A stretch of DNA of 64,000 bases from Pomphorhynchus laevis. Taxonomy: Eukaryota > Acanthocephala > Palaeacanthocephala > Echinorhynchida > Pomphorhynchidae. Both the position numbers and the translations under genes were made by a program. Below, piece by piece: positions 48,001 through 59,321 of this stretch; the stretch's first letter is position 1; each line of letters opens with the position of its first letter. The stretch covers positions 248,001-312,000 of the forward strand of contig WNNJ02000794.1 in the NCBI GenBank assembly GCA_012934845.2, in the 5' to 3' direction. Below the pieces are notes generated by a model. That model had not been told where the DNA came from. It ran no database searches and worked only from the letters and a program-made list of their open reading frames with translations.

Positions 48001-49978
48001 TTTAAAGAATTAATTAGCCTTTTAAAATTAAATTTTAAAATTTTTAAAAATTAATTTTAATTAGTCAAAATTAAATTTTATTTCTCTTAAAATTAGAGAA
48101 ATATTAAAATAAATTGGTATTTAATTGTGATTAATAATTCCAAATTTGAAAGATGTTTCAACATAATAAATATATTAGAGCTTAAATAATCATCTCAGAA
48201 CATATAGGTAATTTAATCAACTTATCATCTGTAATTTATAAATTATTCAATTTTTACTTGTTTATTATGAGATATATTTACAAAATACGTAAACTCAGTT
48301 AATACCTTTTGCAATATGAACTCTTTAAAGGCGGTTTTTTAAAAATTAGCACGCTACAGTCAATACACTTAATTAGCACGACACAGTCAATATTGTATAT
48401 TATTTACCTACTAGAGTGGGAAGTCCAGCAATTTAATGGATTATTTACCATTAAATGAAATTAAGCAAAAAACAATGATTTAGAAATCAACGATATCTTA
48501 TTTTTGGAAAAAAATATATTTAAATTATACGTTGACCATATCATGCGACCCTGAATCCACACAAATCAAGTAAATAATTTCAATATCAAATTAAATAGAC
48601 AAATCGGGCAGTAATTTCAAAGGTGTTAAATGGTAAATAGTAATTTGATTAAATTTATAATTTAATTATCTCGAATGTAAAAACTAAACTCTGAATTTCG
48701 TAGCGTGCAAAATAATATAATCATAGATATATCTTCTAAGCAAAATTCACATTTCAAACTTTTACAAAAACTCGAAGGTAAAAAAATAACGACGAATATT
48801 TGGTAAATTCAACAGCGTTCGAAAATTGATCGATAATTGATAAATATAAGGTATATGTTTATAATTATAATATATATAATTATGTTTATAATTATATAAA
48901 TAAGTAATACAAATATAAAATAACTAATATATTACTTATATAAATAAGTAATATACAAATCATTAAAAGATTTTCTCTAAGTAATGAGGTGATTGCTAAT
49001 CAATAAATCTCATTTCTATCATGAGACAGAAAGGATAAAACCAAATGCTAATCGTTATTCAGCGTATTCAAGCCACATATCCAGAAACCAAAATATTGAT
49101 CCGTTATTCTGCATATTCAATCCATATATTTTCTTCGTATATTACGTATACGGAAATTTTCATGAAAAATACATTTAATTTTACTATATTTTAAATATCG
49201 TGAAATTTTAATATTTGCTACATCTTAAAACCATTGTAATAAAACACAGTAAATCGGTATGATCGATAAACCGTGTATTAATCAATATAACCGATATGCA
49301 CGATTTAAGGTTTCATTAAAATTCTCATTTATTTAAACATCTACAATATTATTTCACAAATTATATAATATTAAACCTAGTAATATATAGTGTATTTAAA
49401 ATTTAATTTATTACGATTTAACAATTCGATATTTACAGATTAAATGTTTATCAGAATTCTCATTTACTTAAACTTTATGTAATTATATCGATTAGAAACA
49501 CTTTTATAAATAGTAAATTATTTAATTTTATTTATTACATTTCAATTATTCAATTTTTAGAGATCAAATTTTCATTTAAATTCCTATTTGTTTGACCCTT
49601 TTATATATCCTTATAAGACAATATTATTTATCAAATTATAATAATTTATAATTATTTAGTTTATAATAGTATAATATTATAATATTATAATAGTATAATT
49701 ATTTAAATAGTATAATATTTTATAAATAGCATAATACAAATGAATAAGCTGTATTTCAAGTTGCCAGTTTGCAAAATAGAGGATACAAAATTCGATATTT
49801 AAATTCGATACAATGTATTATATGAAAACGTAAATTAGCAACAGAATTGATTATAATTTCAAACGAATAATTAAACTTTTGTTGATAAGAACATTTAATA
49901 AGAGAAAAAGGTTTAATCTAGACAGTATGTAAACTAAAATATACAACAGAAAATGGATAAAAGCAAACTCGGATTAAA
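45011..49978. other. Gene-poor interval between EXOSC8 and MARCHF5
   Basis: Mostly AT-rich DNA. At 46020-46520 there is a somewhat GC-richer patch with broken plus-strand frames (FQELNDVFGFIKKAYQTQLP) that could be a worn transposase relic, possibly hAT-like, but this is weak. A cluster of short hairpins with repeated GGTCGAAACATGATG-type units sits at 46640-46870. Nothing else is supported. Confidence 0.5.
46763..46860. repeat. Nested hairpins with GGTCGAA units
   Basis: TTCTGGATAGGTCGAA (46763-46778) pairs exactly with 46845-46860. A second hairpin, GGTCGAAACATGATGCTTCGACC (46772-46794), overlaps its left arm so the two folds are mutually exclusive. A related GGTCGAAATGG unit precedes them near 46667. 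Confidence 0.75.
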
Positions 49979-52900
49979 TTATTGGATGTGATCACTTTCA
50001 ATGTATGGCATAACTTTTCGATGTAACTTTCTGTCAAATTCTCGTTGCCGGCAATATATTTTCGCTAATCCTTTCATTGAGATAAACGCTATGCCACCCT
50101 GAAAAGAAACAATATAAAATATAGCAGAAACTAAACATACCAATAACGTTCGCTGAATGTTTAAATCAATACGACGAAACAGTACTTTTCCAAAAAGTGT
50201 GGCCATAGTGGGTAAGATAAGACCACCATTAACAAGACGTGTAACACTAACTGCACTTATATTTACATCTTCGTGTAGAATTGCTTCAGGAATAACGCGA
50301 GAACCAACGGCTAAACTAATGAAAATGTAAAATTTATAAAAGTAATATGAAAATATACATTTAAAATTAAAATTAATTATTAATAATTAATATTAATATT
50401 AATTAATATTAAATAATTAATATTAATTAAATATTAAAATGAAAATATACCTTTATAATTAAAATTAATTATTAATATTAATATTAATAATTTATAATTA
50501 ATATTAATTAAATATTAATTAATATTTAATTAATATTAATAATTTTAAATACAGCTTATCTTCCTGGAATATGTGAAAATATTAGAAAACACGTGATTTC
50601 AATTTGGAAAGAAATAAATTTATTAATTTTTCAGTAAACAATCAATTTGCACATTTGCTAGCAATCAATTTGTGAAACGAATTAAATGAAATTAATAAAT
50701 TTCATTGTCGAAACGCAAGTGTAAATTAGTAATTATTAATTATTTGGCGCACTGCATCTTCGATGATATCAAATCTACATTTAATTACTACTTGATTACA
50801 TATTTGAGTTGAAATTATTCTGGTTGTGGCACGACATAATCCTTACAAGTATAGTTCCTATTTTTGATACAGCAGGACGCTACTAATAAGTCTGGGTGGG
50901 TCTCATCAGCTGCGGACCCAGACCTACATTTCACGTTTCGACCCTTATTATCTGCTTACTCCGTACACTGAGTCAGTAAATGTAAATAGTCAGTAAATGG
51001 TACTGATCGGATTCGAACTCAGGATGTCTGCATCGCCCTTCCAAAGTTATATACACTAGGCTAGTTGCTCCAGTGGTGTAGATATGCAACTCAGCATATT
51101 ATTTTTGGTAGAGAATTGTATTAACGATCTAGTAGAATCGTACCCTATGTGTGCGATCCTTTGCCTGATCACTGTTTCTCATGCTGCCACCTGAAATGAA
51201 TGTTTATAATTTAACTTGATTGAATATGTGAACTGAAATTGGGGTTTTGGAACGACATTATGCTCACAGATATTCTTTCCTATTGTTGATACACCAGTAC
51301 GCTACTAATCAGTTTGTGTGGGTCTCATTAGTTGCTACCCAGACCTACGTTTCGACTCTTATTATCTGCTTTCTCCGTACACTGATGCTGATCGGATTTG
51401 AACTAAGGACGTCTGTATCGCGATTCAACGTTACATCCACTAGGCTACCTGCTCCAGTAGTGGAGGTCTGCATTTCTATATATCATTTTTAAATAATAAT
51501 CGCGCTTCCAACGTTGCATTTACTAGGCTAGCTGCTTCAGTAGTGTAGATATGCATTTCTCTTCATTACTTTTTAATGAAATGAAAAGAAATGTATACAT
51601 ACACAAATGGAGCAGCTAGCCTAGTAAATGCAACGTTGTCAACGCAATGCAGACGTAATGTTACACTAATGTTAATAAATAAAAAGATTCATTAAAAGAG
51701 ATATCAATTAAATAGCAAATTTTATTAAACTAAGAAAGTTTTATCGGAAATATAGTTATTGTAATCAAGTTATTGTTAATAATTGAAGTATAATTCGGCT
51801 AGGTATTACGATAATATTCGACAAAGCCAACCACAGATTAAAGTAGAGAATGTAAGGAAACAAATTGGCGGGACACCAAAAGAAAATAGTCAAGAATTAT
51901 GACTAATGTAATTTATAACTGTAAACAATCAATTTGCACATTTGCTAGCAATCAATTTGTGAAAACAACATAAATGAAATTAATTATTAAATTTTGATTT
52001 AGCATTATTATGTTTTGTTTAGTTTATAATTATTTTAAATACGTAGACTCAGTTAGCTGATTTGATTAATAGATTTCATTGTCGAAACGCAAAAGTGTAA
52101 ATAATATAGTGAATAATAAAGTGATTTATAACTGTAATTTAAAACTGTAATTTATAGAGCACATCAAGTAACCTTGACTCAGTGGTTTATTAAAGGAATC
52201 ATTAGAGAAAACAACTGCTAATAATTGTGATGATACCGGCCAAGCATACAATGCAACAATAACGCTTTAGTGTAATAGCGGCGAACACTTTATTATTTTT
52301 GTATATGATGATCGTTCATATGATGATCGTTCTCTTCATTACTTTTTAATGAAATGAAAAGAAATGTATACATGCACAAATGGAGCAGCTTGCCTAGTAT
52401 TAAATATATTAAATATATTAAATATATAAATATTAAATATATTAAATATATTAATATATTAATATTAAATATATTAAATATTAAATATTAATGAAGTAAC
52501 GCGTAAACGTTATTTAACTAATAAAGTCAAAATAAATATAAATTAAATTAATGAAGTAACGCGTAAATGAAGTCAAAATAAATAAATAAAAAATGCCAAT
52601 AAAAGAAAAAGTAAGGTACCGTTTTCTTCGTTATTACCACCGAATAACTTATGAACATTACCACGCCAAAACCTTACGATCATTTCTTGCCATTTTATAA
52701 ATCTGCTAAAAATTAGCATTACTGGGATGGTTGGAAGTCCAATGAGTAAAAATAAAGGATCTGCCTTTTCCATAAGTGATAAACCCTCTTTATGTCCAAG
52801 AACCTGTAATTAAATAGATTAACTTGTAGAATTTAAAACATTATCACCTGCATAACTGTAATGGCTCCATAGGTTACACTAATCCAGTAGGCAGAACCTA

Positions 52901-54984
52901 CTAAAATACCTCCAGCGACAAATGGACACGACTTTCCAATAAGCTTTTCAATCATATCACATGCATCGGCCATCATTCCTTCAAATACAAATTATTTGCC
53001 GGAAAATTAAAAAACGGTGATTTTGATTCACCTCCAGAACTTCTATTAAATGTCAATTAAGAATTTATATTTTTCTACATATTTAAAAAATAATTAATAT
53101 TTTAAAAATATCATTAAAAAAATTATCATAATAATAATTTTGAGTTAAAAAAATCATTAAAATAAATAATTATCATAATTATATAATATGATAATTATAT
53201 TATAATTATATTATAATTATCATAAATAATTATTTTAATGATTATAATATTATAAAAATATTAAATAATCTTAAAATATTAAATATACTCAATTAATGAT
53301 ACTTATTTATAAACATCATAAATAGATAGATATAATTATATAGATATTTATATATTTATCTATTAATATATATTATAATATTTATTTAATATAAATAAGT
53401 AATATTTATATAAAAATAAAAATATAATAATATTATATTATTTATAATAATAAAAGTATCATTATAAGACGCAAGCAGCGTCGAACAACGAATTATCATT
53501 ACAGCGCAAACAACGATCGAACAGAGAATTATTATTACGATGCAAGAAACGATCGAACAACGAATTATTTTACGACTCAAGCAACGATCAAACAACAATT
53601 ACGATTTAGACTTGCAGATTTCGATTTAATAGATAAGGATAATTATAAAGATATTAATATTTGTATTCATACAGATATTTTTATATATTTATCTATTAAT
53701 GTATATATTTTATAATATTTATATAATAACATAAATATAATAATATTTATTATAATATTAGTTCCATTAAGAAAAGTCATGTTTTCAAATGATTTTGCAA
53801 TTAAAATGTCAACTACAACTTTTGTTATCTGCCGACTATTGAGTGGACTTGCAAGTGGGTTTTTTCAAAGTATCGACATTATTAAATTACTTAATAAAAT
53901 TGGTTTTGAAAATAAAAGATTTCATGCCTTTTAAAAATAATTGTCTTTTTCGCATGATACTAAAGACAAATTTTATTTAAAAAGAAACAATGACTGAATT
54001 TAAATCTGACCGCTGTTCTAAAATGACATTCATTTTAAAAATAACGATGAGAATATGTTGTACTTAAAAAATCAACGAAGAATAATTCTAAATGCCGACG
54101 TTCAGATGGATATACATCACGAAGACTTGTTGAAAGTAATTTTGTTTCTCTCTTTCAAGATTTGTTTTAAAAAGTGAGGTCTATCAACACAATGTATTTG
54201 AGAATACATTATAATAACAAGAATAATCCATACTTTCTTTCGGTTATAATCCCTAAATGAAAACAGCAGCAACATTTGAAACTAAAAAATCAGTAGCAAA
54301 TATTTAAAAGTTAGCCAACATATAATTTAAAGCTTTCTAAATTTGCGGAATATATTATATGCTTTGCAAAATGTTACTCGAACTACTTTTTTAATCTCGA
54401 TATTTGAACAATCAAAAACGTATATTTTATCAAAAGTACATTTCAGAAACAACTTCAAACAGTTACGTGTGTTCAAGTGTTATTTTTTACTGTCAAACAT
54501 TAATTCTAAATACAACTTTGATAAAACAAACACACGCATCTATTATAATGAATAAATTTTATAGATTTAGCTTTGTGTACACCTGCTATGTTTTAGGCAA
54601 AGCATTTTTAACTCGTGGATTTTAATGAAATTATCAATACAATATTTTAAAATATTTTAAATAATAATTTAAAAATGATTAATAATTAAATATGTTAATT
54701 TAAACAGATATTACCTTTAGGAGGAAATCCAATGTTATACGGTTCTTGGCACTGAGGACAATATACTTGTACAGAAGATACACCACCCTGTTTTTCATCA
54801 ATCCACCGCTGCACACAAGATTGGTGTGTCCACTTTGTTGTGCCACTACAACGACAAGGACTTATCCATTCATCACTAAGATTATCTTCATCGTCCTGTG
54901 CAAAGCATATCCAACATACACGAGGTCTTTTGAAAAATTCAACGTTAGCAGAATAGAGGAAACTAAAGCCAATTACCTCGACAT
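49979..54984 (-). CDS. MARCHF5: MARCHF5-like mitochondrial RING-CH ubiquitin ligase
   Basis: A membrane-bound E3 ligase of the mitochondrial outer membrane. Exons: 54984-54977, 54926-54715, 52978-52848, 52803-52620, 50310-50141, 50098-49979. Phases join, giving 274 residues (human is 278). The N-terminal RING-CH has the C4HC3 ligands C7, C10, C27, C29, H37, C40, C59, C62, with CRCSGTTKWTHQSCVQRW. Membrane segments follow: CPFVAGGILVGSAYWISV, then MEKADPLFLLIGLPTIPV as in the family, then LPTMATLFGKVLF with IQRTLLGGIAF, and a basic tail HRKVMPYIES. Exon 1 holds only the first 8 coding bases. The two long introns contain AT-rich sequence and, in intron 4, SINE units. No frame damage is seen. 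Confidence 0.95.
50817..51565 (-). repeat. tRNA-derived SINE, tandem units
   Basis: Two full units (about 50817-51244 and 51245-51480) plus a head-only piece (51495-51565). On the minus strand each has an A box TAGCCTAGTG(G) (51053-51066; 51434-51448) and a B box, GAGTTCGAATCC at 51009-51020 and TAGTTCAAATCC at 51394-51405. The B box at 51009 is close to the ideal GGTTCGAATCC. A reverse-facing head copy follows at 51575-51645, making a small inverted repeat. The same family is at 11064-11485. Located in MARCHF5 intron 4. Confidence 0.82.
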
Positions 54985-55615
54985 TCGTTTATAAATTTCA
55001 AATTCAGTTCAAAATCTAAAATTCTGTTGAAATAAATTTTTCTAATTTTTAGTCAATATAGCATAATTGACTTCCTTATAGATAACTATCAAACAATTAT
55101 TAAACATCAAATTTATCAGCGACATTAAATAAAGAAACTTGAAAATTAAAGGAATTTTGTATCACCGTAACTTTTTCTGTTATTCAGTATGAAAATAATT
55201 GAATGCAGAATTAATTTTCAATATATGTGAACAGTCATCGCATTCGATGTAATATTTAACCTACACAATTTACACGATGATATAAAGTTAACGTAGAAGT
55301 GAGAAATGTGTTATTTCACAATCTATTTTAATTGAAAATGTGAGATAATTTATTGTGATAGAAATCTGAAACATACATACTTCTAGCTATAAGTATATAT
55401 TTTATTGTATAAAATATATAATTATATAATATATTTTATAATATATAAAAATCTTTGTTTCTATAATATATAAAAATATCTATTATTATAAAAATAGAAA
55501 TTTTTTTATTTATTTCGAAAAGATAAATTAATTTATTTATAATGCTGTCAGCTTATAGATATTCATAAAAATATCAATGGTAACAATTAATGCACAGGTA
55601 TATCAACTTAACATT
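54985..55615. other. Upstream region of MARCHF5
   Basis: AT-rich sequence upstream of the MARCHF5 start codon. Read on the minus strand, a pyrimidine-poor ATTTCAACAG acceptor-like site lies about 40 bases before the ATG, so an untranslated first exon or a trans-splice site could exist. No TATA or initiator element can be singled out in such AT-rich DNA. Confidence 0.4.
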
Positions 55616-55619
55616 AGGA

Positions 55620-57240
55620 AAGAATATATTTAAATTAAGCTTCTCGAAAATCTGATCTCATTGCAATTTATTTGAATCGTTTACAGCTCATGGACGAGTA
55701 ATACGGTTATCTTCACATTATTTTAAATGGATTAAGGACTTTTCTTTCAAAATACGTTCTCGTGTTGAAGTACAAACATTTTCGATAGCATGTGAGGCTA
55801 AAAATTGTTTGAATCTATTCTCCAACAAATCGTTGAGATCAGCGATCGGTTGCTTTTATATTCAATAAACAAAGACGAAACAAGATAAAGAATGAGAAAA
55901 TTGAACGATGGAAAAAAATTTCAGAATATGCTTTTGATATTGTATACAGATCTGAAAGTTTAAATACTGTCACTGATTCCGTGTCTAGATATGTCTTTGA
56001 AGCTTTGAAAAGTCTCGATATACTTGCTGAGCTGCACTGTCAATTATGTCATCCTGGTTGCTTTAGTTTAGCTCATTATGTTCGACGGGTAAATTTACTT
56101 TATAGCTTGGACGATGCTAAAACTGTTCTTAATAGTTGTGATGCATGCCTACATCTTAAGCATAGATTTTTGAACTCTAGAAGCACACTTATTCAAAGCC
56201 ACTTGTCATTTTGAGCGTTTGGTCATTGATTTCAAGAGACCCAACCTACACAGTACGGTCGTCCTTACTTGTTAACGATAGTCGACGAATTTTCCCGGCT
56301 TCCTTTCGGCTTAATCTGTGCAGACACAAGCAGCTTTTCTGTAATTACATGTTTGACTTCGCTATTTAATATATTTGGGCACCCTCAATTTGTGCTAACT
56401 TATCGAAGACGATCTTTCACATCAAACAAGTTTTATAAATTTTTACATCAGTATGGTATTGCAGTGGGTCATAGTTATATGTACAATCCACGAAGTAATT
56501 GTCAAGTTGAGCGATTGAATATAACATTATGGCGAGCAATTTAGCTAAGCCTACACGATCTAGGATACCCATTCAATCGATGGGAAGAAATACTCGACAC
56601 CGCTCTTCACTCCATACGCTCTTTACTTAGTATATCAATCGGCACCATACCTCACGATATAATGTTTTTCTATCCTAGGCGTTTTTCTGGGATCCAAGAA
56701 ACATCAAGGAATTTGCAGAAAGAATATTCTGTTTTAATTCGAAATTTTAATCGTCAAATAAAAATTATCCAAAAGTAGTATAGGATAAGATAATGTACGC
56801 AAACGATAACTATTCTTGGGTTACTCTTAGTAATGATCGAGAAGTTACTATTAATAATAGACGCATCTACTACCAGACAATAACTTCAGGTCATCACCCG
56901 AAAGCGTAGTGAACTCATTATCTTAATCTGATACTCAACCTGGAGCACAGAATACACTGCAAAAGGAAATGAGTTTCAAATCAAGATTAGCGAAACCAAA
57001 AAATCGGAAGAACCGGTAGAATATTCATCTGGAAATTTGAGGGCATCCGCTGGATTTTCAGAATCACAATTGAATCTGTGGTTTTCTTCTAATGGACGAA
57101 GAATCGAGAGACCAGAATACATAAATGATTGTTTAAAGTAAGCAGAGTGCTGAAGAATGTGATATATTTCATATGTAACGTTTATTATTTATTTCAAATA
57201 TTTAAATAAAGCTTCTCGAAAGTATGATATCATTACACAC
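55620..57240 (+). mobile_element. Old Ty3/Gypsy relic, integrase region
   Basis: A fossil LTR-retrotransposon piece, heavily decayed with many breaks. Recognisable parts are a weak RNase H tail, a zinc-binding integrase N-terminus (AELHCQLCHPG...CDACLHLKH), an integrase core (TIVDEFSRLPFG, NPRSNCQVERLN) and a C-terminal tail. An ATATTTAAATAAAGCTTCTCG-type segment near 55626-55670 recurs at about 57199-57240 and may be the remains of terminal repeats. It is related to, but clearly older than, the element at 59209-63364. Confidence 0.75.
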
Positions 57241-58890
57241 CTTCCCTACCAATGCTGATTTAATTTGAAATCAGAAATGATTTTAATTACATTTGTAAAA
57301 GATAAGACGAAAGCCTTTCATTAAATCTAATTGCAAATAAAAGACATGCCGAGTGATTGTCAGCCAGCATTAAAATAACACAAACGTGAAGATTGACTAT
57401 TGGATTAGTAGCTGATTAGGTCCACTGATACTGAAATGTAGCTATAATGAACGTAAATGTTTTTTTGAGATCATTATATATATTAAATAATCTAAGATCA
57501 TTTTACCACTTCAGTCTTTCATTTTATTTACCCACTTTATTCTTTCATTTTATTTACCCACTTTCGCCTTTCGTCATGTGGAGATAAAGTATTAACTACA
57601 ACTCATAAAAATACAATAATTCACAGAGTAAGGTAAAGTAAAGTTCCTGTAGATAAGATTTTAAATATAAATTAAAACTTTTGATTGTGCCAATTAAATA
57701 TAAGCGCGTGTCTTCTAATCATCAATCTCCTAATCGAAAGGAGACTCATTTTTGAGTCTCCTTTCGGGCACTCAAAAATGTGTAACAAACATTTTGCGGT
57801 TTCATTAAAGAATTTAAAAATTTTCATTATAAAATTTTTGCTCTAACAACCAAAGCTATACTTTTTGAATTTCGTAGACTTCAGTTGCGTGGTATCATTG
57901 CGAGTGAGTCAGAAAATCAAATTCTAATTCGTTTATTCTTGTCTCATATTTCACAATATGAGAAACCAGCGATATGTTACAATATGCCACAATATGTTAC
58001 ATCAGCTTGAGAATGTATTTAAATTTGTAAGCAAAACTACGTATCTTAACTTTATTTTGTTCGATTTGGATAAAATATGTTTTTGATATTGTCGTTGAAT
58101 ACCATCGAAATTCTAATTTGATTTTTATGTTAAATTAGTAGGTTAGTATTCGTAGGTGGTGCATCACACAATATATGGACAATCTTGACAGTTGACGATA
58201 TACATGTATATATATTTTATTACTTTGCATCTTACTTTCTAGAAAAAGACAATTTATGATGTAAGGATTATTCTTTAATATTTAAATCCGTCTAGAAATT
58301 ATACTGAAACATTGTATTGTATGTAAATATCTTTTAGTGGCCCACCTTTTCTAAATTTAATGACTTTTGTCTTCTATATTTACCTACAGTTCGTTATTCT
58401 TACAGCTCGTTATTTTATGTAATCTAGCCAAAGCATTTTGAAGCTTTTAAACTTCAAAATTGCCACTTACAAAGTGCCACTTCAAACGTCAACTTTTATT
58501 TGGCAGGCCGGATTTGAATAAGTGGAATAGCAGAGGAATTAGACCGTCACCTTGTAAAACGTCTTTTGTTTGTGCTATATCTGACCGAAAGTGAAATTTA
58601 TTTATTACCTTTATGTAATAAAGGTAATTTAATTTTTATTTAATTTTTTTATTACCTAATATATTTGACAATATTTTTATGATTTTTCCTTTAATATTGT
58701 GCTAATTCATGATCTTATATTATAAGATTTGTCTAAAAAACAGCATACGATTGTTTTGCGTTAGTTTCGAATGACGTTTTTATTCGACAAATTAAGTTTG
58801 TCACCTACTTTTGACGATAATTTTCATTGAAAATTTTCATTGAAAATTATCGGTAATAATTTTCGTAATTTTTTGATGATATAATATTTT
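57241..58890. other. Intergenic, no gene seen
   Basis: AT-rich sequence without supported coding regions. It contains one tight hairpin (57735-57766) and a direct repeat of TTTCATTTTATTTACCCACT (about 57514-57560). GAAAATTTTCATT-type short inverted repeats occur near 58820-58855. Confidence 0.55.
57735..57766. terminator. Perfect 14-base hairpin with TTTT loop
   Basis: CGAAAGGAGACTCA, a TTTT loop, and the exact complement. It looks like a strong RNA stem-loop, but there is no gene next to it to terminate and no downstream purine-rich histone-type element, so terminator is only a placeholder label for the structure. Confidence 0.3.
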
Positions 58891-59112
58891 TGTTGAAGAA
58901 TTGCAAGGTAGGGAATTTATTTGATTTTTTTACAAATTTTCAGTCGCTCCTAGCGACCTTCTTCAGGCAAAAAAAATCAAAAATTCAAACAGTAAAATCT
59001 GGATTTTACTGTTTGAATTTTTGATTTTTTTTGCCTGAAGAAGGTCGCTAGGAGCGACTGAAAATTTGTAAAAAAATTTCAAATAAATTCCCTACCTTGC
59101 AATTCTTCAACA
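58891..59112. repeat. Near-perfect 220-base palindrome
   Basis: Two arms of about 110 bases are reverse complements with one or two differences and a 2-base centre (59000-59001). Arm contents in order: GAAGAATTGCAAGGTAGGG, a T-rich run, TTTTCAGTCGCTCCTAGCGA, CCTTCTTCAGGC, then an A-run. Each arm carries its own small hairpin (GTCGCT/AGCGAC). The lack of decay implies it is young or maintained. It is probably a fold-back non-autonomous element. It ends about 97 bases before the LTR element. Confidence 0.85.
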
Positions 59113-59208
59113 AATATGAGTGGAAATTTTTACCAACACATAATATTTTTGCTGTTTTTATTTGATCTCTTAAAATACAATGTGGCATTATGCTATATGT
59201 TTTATAGT

Positions 59209-59306
59209 TGTGGTATCACATTTAATTACTTTATCATTTATATTTAACTTTACCTACTATTTGTAGATTCGTGAATAAAAGCCATTTATTCTCTCTGGTT
59301 ATCACA
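59209..59306 (+). repeat. 5' LTR, 98 bases
   Basis: Starts TGTGGTATCACA and ends GGTTATCACA, with a GAATAAAAG polyadenylation-type signal near its end. It matches 63267-63364 base for base by eye. Ninety-eight bases is unusually short for an LTR. Confidence 0.92.
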
Positions 59307-59307
59307 A

Positions 59308-59321
59308 TTTTATTCACGAAT
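59308..59321 (+). promoter_or_regulatory. Candidate primer site, complementary to the element's own LTR
   Basis: The first bases after the 5' LTR contain TTTTATTCACGAAT, the exact reverse complement of ATTCGTGAATAAAA inside the LTR (59267-59280). A normal tRNA-complementary primer site such as TGGCG at this spot is not seen. Self-priming from the RNA's own 5' end, known in Tf1/sushi-type elements, would explain it; a plain hairpin is the alternative. Confidence 0.5.
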
